Shown here: positions 42,401 through 50,692 of the stretch, piece by piece
Layout of the letters: each line of letters starts with the position of its first letter
Position numbering within the stretch: the first letter of the stretch is position 1
From: Flavobacteriaceae bacterium
GTDB taxonomy: Bacteria > Bacteroidota > Bacteroidia > Flavobacteriales > Flavobacteriaceae
Reading direction: 5' to 3'
DNA length: 63,612 nt
Assembly (NCBI GenBank): GCA_029268555.1
Contig: JAQWNN010000022.1
Location: 1-63,612 of the forward strand
The notes under the pieces: generated by a model
What the model was told of the DNA's origin: nothing
What the model saw: the letters and a program-made list of their open reading frames with translations, nothing else
Database searches by the model: none
Translations under genes and position numbers: made by a program

Positions 42401-42829
42401 TCGAAAAGAAGTTCCAAGACCTGCTTCTCCCTTGCTGACAAGAGCGCCTGCTTGTAAATTATTATTGCTTTTAACTCTTAATGAAACGTATGAGGGTTCA
42501 CTTGTCTCAATTATAAACCCTTTATCAGAAATTACACTACTTGAATTTGTGTAATATTCGTGGGCATGAGAATCTCTAGCAGTTCCTATTGTAAAATCTA
42601 TATGATTAGTTTTACTTAGATTAGAGCCTGAGGAGACTATTCCAGTACCTGGAACAGTAATTGAATATGTTATGTCAGTTGGAGAAGGGGTTGAAATAAA
42701 AAGGTTTTGTTGACCTACATAATCAGAATTATTATCGGTAATTGGAGGTATATAATGCACCCTACTTAATTGCGAAAAAGAAACTTTTACTGCAAAGAAA
42801 AACATAAGAAAAAAACAACCGTTTTTCAT
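36452..42829 (-). CDS. 2125-aa cell-surface adhesin: IgGFc-binding-like N-term, Calx-beta/Ig-like repeats, TSP3 Ca-binding segments, CHU_C (T9SS type B) C-terminus
   Basis: [29 protein letters not shown]; seven ~100-aa repeats; DSDGDG-type runs; C-term [53 protein letters not shown]. Confidence 0.85.
   Translation of the reverse strand: [2125 protein letters not shown]
37570..40000 (-). repeat. seven degenerate ~100-aa Calx-beta/Ig-like repeats within the adhesin (approximate bounds)
   Basis: Recurring ...SETxxxxSxxFxLxxxPxSDVxxxxxxxD.TE....P..LxFxxxNWNxPQxVxVxGxDDxxxDGDQ... motif. Confidence 0.75.
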
Positions 42830-42902
42830 ATAGCAAGCTACTAAGATATTACTATAAATATACTTGTTTTTTTAATCAGTTATTAAAGTCATAGATAAAT
42901 CT

Positions 42903-42910
42903 TAAATTTG
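42903..42910 (+). promoter_or_regulatory. candidate Bacteroidetes -7 element (TAAATTTG) for the rightward adhesin operon
   Basis: Matches TAnnTTTG 19 nt before ATG at 42930; no clear -33 element. Confidence 0.3.
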
Positions 42911-42929
42911 TAAATCCTAATCATAAGCT

Positions 42930-45900
42930 ATGGGTCGCATAAAAAAAAATATATTGTTTTTTTTGTTTTCCCATATCATTATTGGACAAACTCTAACTAC
43001 TTCATTAACCCAAAATATTCCAGTTGATGAAAACAATGTCGAAATTCAAAATTTTTTACTAAGTGGTTATGGTGCTTCTACTACATATAAGGTTTCGTTA
43101 TCCGCCAGTACTACATTAGCTTCAACCTTTAGCTTATTAACAACTACTGGATTAACAAGAGATACAGGATATACATCATGGACTAATGTTTCTTCAGTAA
43201 ATTTTACTGGCACACCTTCAAATATTCAAAATGGATTAAATTCTATTGTATTTAACACTACTACAGTCGTAGATGGAGAAATAATTTTTAATATTGTTGT
43301 CACTGAACAAGTTGCAAATACTTTCTATAATCCAGATAATGGTCATATATACAAATTTGTTGCTGGTGCAATTCGTATTGCTGATGCTAGAGCTGCAGCA
43401 TTAGCTTCAACTTACAACGGAGAACCAGGATATCTTGTAAATATAACTAGTGATGATGAACAAAATTTTATTTGGAATAAAACCACTGCACAAAATATTT
43501 GGACAGGTTTATCAGATAAAGATGTTGAAGGTGAGTGGGCATGGATGGATGGACCTGAAGCGGGAGAAATTATTTATGTTGGTAAAACCCCAACTGGTAC
43601 AGCCTCTGGAACAAGCTATATAAAATGGTGTGGTGGTGAACCAAATGACTATAGTAGTGGGGAAGATTATATGGTAACAGCTTGGAATGGAAATAATTGT
43701 TGGAACGATTTTGGTCCGCCAGCATTTCCAAATAATGGAAGTATTGGCGGTTACTTGATCGAATACGGCACAACTTCTTCAGCATTCACTTTAACAGGAA
43801 ACACAGAGATAACTCTAACTCAGGTTAAAGTTGATCCAAATATCATTTTCAACGATGTAACAAAAACATACGGTGATCCTAATTTCAATCTGACTGCAAC
43901 CTCAAGTAGTACTGGTGCATTTACTTTCACAATTTCAAATACATCCTTAGCTACTGTTACTGGATCAACTGTAAGCATTGTAGCTGCTGGAATTACAATT
44001 TCTACAGTAAGTCAAACAGCCGATAGTAAACATCTTGCTGCAACTGCAACAATGACACTGACTATAAACAAAGCAAACCCAACTATTGTGTTTAATGATA
44101 TTACTAAAAACTTCAGGGATATTGATTTTGATCTTGTAGCTTCTTCCAATAGTTCTGGAACATTTTCGTTTACCGTTTCAGACACATCAGTAGCGACTGT
44201 AAGTAATTCTACTATTACTATAATCGGTGGTGGATCTACTATTGTAACATTAAATCAGGCTGAAGTAAATAACTATAATGCTGGAGTTGCAACTATGACC
44301 CTAACAGTAAATAAGGGAACTACTACCATCACATTTAATGATTTAACTAAAACTTACGGTGATCCAAACTTTGATTTCTCAGCAACTTCTTTAAGCTCAG
44401 GTGCAATGACATTTACAATTTCAAATACAAGTATCGCAACAATGGTTAATTCAACTAATGCCAGTATTGCAGCAGTAGGTACATCAACCGTAGAAGTTCA
44501 ACAAGCAGCTGATAGTAATTATAATTCATTAACTGCAACAATGACTTTGACCATAGTTAAAGCGGATCCGAATATAAGTTTTAACGATTTAGTTAAAAAT
44601 ATTAAGGATCCCAATTTCAATTTCAGCGCCATATCAAACAGCACAGGTGTTAAAAGTTATGTGATTTCTGATACCAACATTGCCACAGTTTTTGGATCTA
44701 ATGTGACAATTCAAAATTTGGGATCAACATTAGTAACAATTAATCAAGCCGCAGACAGCAATTATAATTCTGGTTCTTCAACAATGACTCTTCAAATAGT
44801 AACTGACCCAGTAATCAGTTTTAATGATATTACGAAAATATTTGGTGATGATGATTTTGAACTTAAACCCACATCAACAAGTCCTGCCCCATTTACATTT
44901 ACTATTTCTGATACTAATATTGCAACTTTAAGCGGATCAAATATAACTGTTCAAAATACTGGAAGCACAACTATTGTTGTGAAACAAGAGGCATATGAAA
45001 ATTTCATTGGCGCTAGTGCCTCTATGGTATTGACCGTCTTAAAGGCTGATCCGAAAATTATTCTTAATGAAATCATTAAAACCTATGGTGATTCTGATTT
45101 TGAAATCTCCCCTACTTCAAATAGTAAGGGTCAATTTAGCTTTAGTATTGAAAATCTTTTAATTGCAACCGTAAGTAATAATAAAGTTAAAATTCTAGAA
45201 ACAGGGACAACATATATAACAACAAGCCAAGCATCTACAAGAAATTATAATTCAGGAAGTATTAAAACTTTATTAACTGTATTAAAGGCAGATCCTGAAA
45301 TAATTTTTGATAATATAGTCAAGGAATTAGGAGATCCTGAATCTAATTTATCTTATAATTCAAATAGCAGTGGTGAAGTATCTTTTCAAATCGAAAATAA
45401 TTTAATTGCCTCCTTATCAGGATCATCAGTTTTTCCACTTTTCCCTGGAGAGACTATCATCATTTTAACTCAAAATGATACTAAAAATTATAATGCTGCA
45501 ACTGTATCTGCAACTATAGAAGTTTATGAAATAGTTGATAGTGATGGGGATGGGTTAACAAATGCTTACGACTTAGATGATGATAATGATGGTATCCTTG
45601 ACACTGAAGAAAAAAAAGAAGATTTAGATGGTGATGGATTACTAAACGTTATAGATCTTGACAGTGATGGTGATGGTTGTTTTGACACGATTGAGGCCGG
45701 CTTTACTGATGAAGACTTTGATGGTGTTATAGGAGTTTCTCCAGTTGAAGTAGGGCCTAATGGACTTGTTCAAAATGTAATTGCATACTCTACTCCAGTT
45801 GATATGAATGAAAATCTTATTTATGATTTTTTAGATTTTGAAACTGAAATTGATTTGGAAAAATATCTTTTACCAAGCCAAGTAAGCTTTAATTTAAATG

Positions 45901-46394
45901 AAGAATTAGAATTAGATATTGGAATTAACCTTCCAACCCAAATAGATTACCAGTGGCAGATAAGTATTGATAATGGAATTAATTATGAAAATTTACCTCA
46001 AAATAATTCAAAAATTCTTTTAAATCCTGAATTAGCTGACGATGGTTATCTTTATAGGGTAGTATTAAATCAAAAAGGTTTTGCATGTTCGGAAGAATAT
46101 ATATCCAACAGTACAAAAATAATATATAGTGATTTATTTATTCCATCAGGCTTTTCTCCAAATGGTGATGGACTAAATGATTATTGGCAAATAGTTGGAA
46201 TTGATAATTATCCCAACACAGCTGTTAATATATTTAATAGATTGGGGGTTAAAGTTTTTTCTAGTGTTAATTATAAAAATGACTGGAATGGATTTTATAA
46301 TGGGAATAAAGTTCCAGACGGAACTTATTTTTACGAGATAATTTTAAGGTCTAATATGACTAAAAAAGGATATGTTTATGTCAAAGGGAATTAA
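42930..46394 (+). CDS. 1154-aa surface adhesin: C-type lectin-like domain, MBG/Ig-like tandem repeats, TSP3 segment, CHU_C (T9SS type B) C-terminus
   Basis: CTLD with WCGGEPND and CWNDF; seven ~80-aa repeats; C-term [44 protein letters not shown]. Confidence 0.87.
   Translation: [1154 protein letters not shown]
43833..45525 (+). repeat. seven tandem ~81-aa (~243-nt) MBG-type repeats
   Basis: Repeat openers: [140 protein letters not shown]. Confidence 0.88.
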
Positions 46395-47334
46395 CATAAA
46401 ATTTAAATATTTATGGATGTTACGTTTGATAGCCATTCTAAATTGTTCTTTGCTTTTTTCTCAACAAGAGGCTACCTTCTCACAATACATGTTCAGTCAA
46501 CAATTAATAAACCCAGCCTACGTTGGGGCTCAAAGCTATACCCAATTAAGTATTTTGAATCATTCTCAATGGATAAATATAGATGGTGCCCCTGAAACTC
46601 AAGCATTAAGTTTAGGAACGAAACTCTCTGAAAAAATAGGTATTGGTTTTTCTGCTTTTAATGATAGGATAGGGCCTGCAAGAAACACCTCAAGCTCTAT
46701 TGATTTTGCCTATCATCTAAAACTAAATGAAAAAAATTTAAAATTAGGATTAGGATTGAAAATATCAGGAAGGCTGAATTCACTAGATCTTTCAGGCATT
46801 AGAACAGTTCAGTCTGGAGATAATTCATTTTTAGTTCAAACACAGAATGAATTAAATCTAAATTTTGGGGCAGGTTTCTACCTCTATAATCCAAAATTCT
46901 ACCTAGGTATGGGAATTCCTTTTCTTATTGAAGAAGACACGTTTAATATTCAAAGAAACTTTTATTTAGTCTTAGGGGGAATTTTTAAAATAAGTGACAA
47001 TTTACAGCTTAAGCCAAGTTTACTTGTGCAAAAGACTGCTGAAATAGAAACAATTTATGATAATAGTATATGGGCTGTTGTTAATGATAGATTTTGGTTT
47101 GGTCCACAATATAGAGCGTCACTAAAAAATGTATTACCTTCTCAAAAATCAGGAGGTTATTTTGGTGCGATTGCAGGTGTTTACATAAGTAAAAATTTGA
47201 GTTTAGGCTACGCTTACCAAGGAGCAACTGGTAATCAAAGGCTTGGTATAACAAATACAACTCATGAAATTTTATTACGTTTTCAGTTTCTTTCAAAATA
47301 TAGAGGAGTTTTACGTTCACCCAGATTATTTTAA
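46372..47334 (+). CDS. PorP/SprF family type IX secretion membrane protein (copy 2)
   Basis: SQQEATFSQYMFSQQLINPAYVGAQSY; C-term HEILLRFQFLSKYRGVLRSPRLF parallels copy 1. Confidence 0.9.
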   Translation: MFMSKGINIKFKYLWMLRLIAILNCSLLFSQQEATFSQYMFSQQLINPAYVGAQSYTQLSILNHSQWINIDGAPETQALSLGTKLSEKIGIGFSAFNDRIGPARNTSSSIDFAYHLKLNEKNLKLGLGLKISGRLNSLDLSGIRTVQSGDNSFLVQTQNELNLNFGAGFYLYNPKFYLGMGIPFLIEEDTFNIQRNFYLVLGGIFKISDNLQLKPSLLVQKTAEIETIYDNSIWAVVNDRFWFGPQYRASLKNVLPSQKSGGYFGAIAGVYISKNLSLGYAYQGATGNQRLGITNTTHEILLRFQFLSKYRGVLRSPRLF

Positions 47335-47336
47335 CT

Positions 47337-49442
47337 ATGAAAAAAATATTTATTCTTTCTATTAGTCTCATTTGTTTTTTAGGAAAAAGTCAATCAAATT
47401 CACCTATTCCAAAATCGATTGAAAATCAAAAAATATTGAAATGGGCAGATTACTATTTTATAAATGGTGAAGATGAAAAATCAATTACGTTTTATTCTGA
47501 AAATGAAAATGATTTATCTGCAGATCAAAGAAGAGCCCTATCAGGATTACTCCAAAAAAAAGGAGACCTTAGCCAAGCAGCAAAAGTTTTGAAGCCCCTT
47601 TTAGAAATAGAGCAAGTTTCTATAATTGACTATTATAAATTTTCTTCGTTAATACCTCAAAACAAAAAACTATCTGAGGAATATTTAGTAAAAGCATCAA
47701 AGCTTAAATTCAAATCAAATCTTAAGAATACTGAAAAAAGTATTAGTGACTCATATAAATTGCAAAACTTAAAGTTGAATTCTGAAAAATCTGAGTTTGG
47801 TGCTATCCTTTTAAACTTAAAAGATCCTACACTTTATTATTTAGGAAATCAGAAACAGCGCATAAAAAAATTAACTTCAGAAAATCAAGTTTATAATGTT
47901 TTTAAAGCAATATTTAATATAGATTCATTAAACACGTCTAAAGTTAAAGAACTTGATCTTCGTTTCAATTCAAAATATCAAGATGGCCCTATTGCGCTAG
48001 ATCCAATCAACAAGACACTTTACCTTACAAGAAGCAGTAGTAAAATAGATAAGAGTAAAAAAGTGCAGTTGGATTTGTATAGTTTACCCTTTGATGAAAT
48101 TGAAAAGAAAATACCCATATCATTATCCATTAATATAGATGGTTATTCTACATTACACCCAAGTGTATCACCAGACGGAAAACGTCTTTATTTTGCTAGT
48201 GATCGACCAAATGGCTTTGGCGGAATGGATCTTTATTTTGTTTCTCTGGAAAAAGGTGTCATAACTGGGAAAATAACTAATTTAGGTCAAGACATAAATA
48301 CTGCAGAGGATGAGGTATTTCCTTTTTTATATGATAATGATGTTTTATTTTATTCTTCAAATGACTCAAATAAAAAACTAACTTTAAAAATGGCTCTTAA
48401 TAGAGTTGCAAATCGCTGGGAAACTAAATTTTTAGAAAAACCTTTTAATTCAGAGGGCGATGACTTCTCATTACACATCAATAAAAAATATCAGGCTGGG
48501 TTTTTAAGTTCAAACAGAAAAGGAGGGAATGGAGATGATGATATATATTCTTTTCAATTTAAACCCAAATTGAAAGGCCAAAACGATAAATATGAATTTC
48601 AAAAAAATGATACACTTATAGTTGGATTTAATTCTGTTCTTAAAAATGATTTAAGCTTAATGGTTTCCGAGGACCCATTAGTAGAAATAATTCCCTTGGA
48701 AGCAAAACTAATTGAAGGTACTAGTAAAGGGAGTTTAACTTTTAATCCAAATGGTTCTTTTATATATGTTCAAGATTCAGAAAAAAAAGGCATTGATTTT
48801 TTTACATACCAAGTTATAGGATCAAATATTTATTCAGACAATATAACTGTTGAATTAAGTCCAGAAAAGACAGATTTCAAAAGGGTATTTCGACCCATTT
48901 ACTATAAATTTGATAAATCTAATCTGGAAATTGATTATAAACAGAGACTTGATTCTCTGGTAATTACGTTAAATGATTACCCTAATTTAAATCTTGAAAT
49001 TTCATCTTTTGCAGATTGCAGAGGTTCTGCTAAGTATAATTTTAAATTGACTGAAGAAAGAAATCAAACAATTATAAATTATATACAACCAAAAATTTCA
49101 AATCCAAAAAGAATTAATGGAATAGCATATGGTGAAAGCCAAGTTAAAAATAATCCAGGGTATGAATATACAATTGTTGTTTCATCTCTTAAAAGCAAGA
49201 ATAATGCCATTAAATTCATAGAAAAATTAAAAGAATTAAAGAAAGATACATTCATTGAAAAAACAAATTTAAATTTTCATGTTTTAGTAGGAAAATTTGA
49301 ATCCTACAGGAAAGCTAAAAAGTATTTAGTTATTCTTAATCAAAAGGGCCATGAAGGGTGGATTAAAAAAAGTAATTGTCTTAAAAATTCTGAATCAATT
49401 CATCAGTCTAATAGAAAAACTACATTTAAAATTAAAACATAA
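47337..49442 (+). CDS. OmpA family protein with PD40/WD40-like repeats, cadherin/tandem-95-like segment, and SPOR-like domain nested in the OmpA domain
   Basis: HPSVSPDGKRLYFASDRPNGFGGMDLYF; FRPIYYKFDKSNLEIDYKQRLDSL...LEISSFADCRGSAKYNFKLTEERNQTIINYI; terminal HQSNRKTTFKI. Confidence 0.85.
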   Translation: MKKIFILSISLICFLGKSQSNSPIPKSIENQKILKWADYYFINGEDEKSITFYSENENDLSADQRRALSGLLQKKGDLSQAAKVLKPLLEIEQVSIIDYYKFSSLIPQNKKLSEEYLVKASKLKFKSNLKNTEKSISDSYKLQNLKLNSEKSEFGAILLNLKDPTLYYLGNQKQRIKKLTSENQVYNVFKAIFNIDSLNTSKVKELDLRFNSKYQDGPIALDPINKTLYLTRSSSKIDKSKKVQLDLYSLPFDEIEKKIPISLSINIDGYSTLHPSVSPDGKRLYFASDRPNGFGGMDLYFVSLEKGVITGKITNLGQDINTAEDEVFPFLYDNDVLFYSSNDSNKKLTLKMALNRVANRWETKFLEKPFNSEGDDFSLHINKKYQAGFLSSNRKGGNGDDDIYSFQFKPKLKGQNDKYEFQKNDTLIVGFNSVLKNDLSLMVSEDPLVEIIPLEAKLIEGTSKGSLTFNPNGSFIYVQDSEKKGIDFFTYQVIGSNIYSDNITVELSPEKTDFKRVFRPIYYKFDKSNLEIDYKQRLDSLVITLNDYPNLNLEISSFADCRGSAKYNFKLTEERNQTIINYIQPKISNPKRINGIAYGESQVKNNPGYEYTIVVSSLKSKNNAIKFIEKLKELKKDTFIEKTNLNFHVLVGKFESYRKAKKYLVILNQKGHEGWIKKSNCLKNSESIHQSNRKTTFKIKT

Positions 49443-49553
49443 CATTAGACTCAACTTATCTTAATAAGTCTTTTAATTCTAATAATTTGTATTAGTAAGT
49501 TCAGGTTTTAGATTTATCGTATTTTCAAATTTCAAATTAAACAACTACACTTA

Positions 49554-50684
49554 ATGAGAAAAATTATATTTATACTATCAACAATAATTAGCTTTATTTC
49601 TTGTAAAAAAATACTTTCTAAAAAAATCATGATTGAAAAAAATCCTTTCGGTATAACAAAAGATGGAATACCTGTAGATCAATATACCCTGAATAATAAA
49701 TCTGGCATGAAAGTGCAAATAATTACCTATGGAGGAATTATTACAGCAATTGAAGTTCCGGACAGAGATGGAAAAGTTTTAGATGTCACATTAGGATTCA
49801 AAAAACTGGGTGATTATGAAAAAAGAAGTCCTTACTTCGGAGCCTTAATAGGTCGTTATGGAAATCGAATTGCTAATGGAAAATTTAAATTAGATGGAAA
49901 AGAATATAATTTAGTCCAAAATGATGGTGAAAATCACTTGCATGGAGGAGATAAAGGATTTGATAAAGTGGTTTGGACTGCTGAAACATTAATTTTAAAT
50001 GATTCTGCTCAACTAAAACTTTTATATCAAAGTAAAGATATGGAAGAGGGATATCCTGGAAATCTTGATGTTGAAGTTATTTACAGATTAACCAATGACA
50101 ACTCAATTGAAGTAGAATATAAGGCTGCTACAGATAAAAAAACAGTCCTAAATCTCACACAACATACTTATTTTAACCTCTCTGAGGACAAAAATATTTT
50201 GAATCATAAATTAATGATTAACGCAGACAAATATATTCCTGTAGACGAAAATCTAATTCCCTTAGGTGAGCTTGTAAGTGTAAATGGATCTCCTTTTGAT
50301 TTCAAACTATTAAAAACTATAGGGAAAGATATTGAAGATAATCATATTCAGTTAGAACGTGGTGGAGGTTTCGATCATTGTTGGGTTCTAAATGAACAAA
50401 ATATTGGTCTAAGAACTTCGGCTATTTTACTCGATCCAGCTTCAGGAAGGCAAATGGAAGTTTTAACCGATGAGCCTGGAATTCAGTTTTACTCTGGAAA
50501 CTTTTTGGATGGATCACTTCCAATGAAAAATTCAGATTTTTTCTATGAAAAACGTTCAGGTTTATGTTTAGAAACACAACATTATCCTAATTCACCTAAT
50601 GAACCCTCCTTCCCTACCGTTGAATTAAATCCAGGAGAAAAATATTACTCTAAAACAGTATTTAAGTTTACAAATAGACCATAA
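49554..50684 (+). CDS. aldose 1-epimerase (galactose mutarotase), lipoprotein-type N-terminus
   Basis: GRYGNRIANGKFKLDGKEYNL, NDGENHLHGGDKGFDKVVW, GFDHCWVL. Confidence 0.92.
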   Translation: MRKIIFILSTIISFISCKKILSKKIMIEKNPFGITKDGIPVDQYTLNNKSGMKVQIITYGGIITAIEVPDRDGKVLDVTLGFKKLGDYEKRSPYFGALIGRYGNRIANGKFKLDGKEYNLVQNDGENHLHGGDKGFDKVVWTAETLILNDSAQLKLLYQSKDMEEGYPGNLDVEVIYRLTNDNSIEVEYKAATDKKTVLNLTQHTYFNLSEDKNILNHKLMINADKYIPVDENLIPLGELVSVNGSPFDFKLLKTIGKDIEDNHIQLERGGGFDHCWVLNEQNIGLRTSAILLDPASGRQMEVLTDEPGIQFYSGNFLDGSLPMKNSDFFYEKRSGLCLETQHYPNSPNEPSFPTVELNPGEKYYSKTVFKFTNRP

Positions 50685-50692
50685 AATAAATT

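Noticed and set aside
43833-45525. CRISPR-like or mobile repeat array
   Set aside because: Repeats are in-frame protein-coding units of ~243 nt with diverged sequence, not identical short direct repeats with unique spacers.
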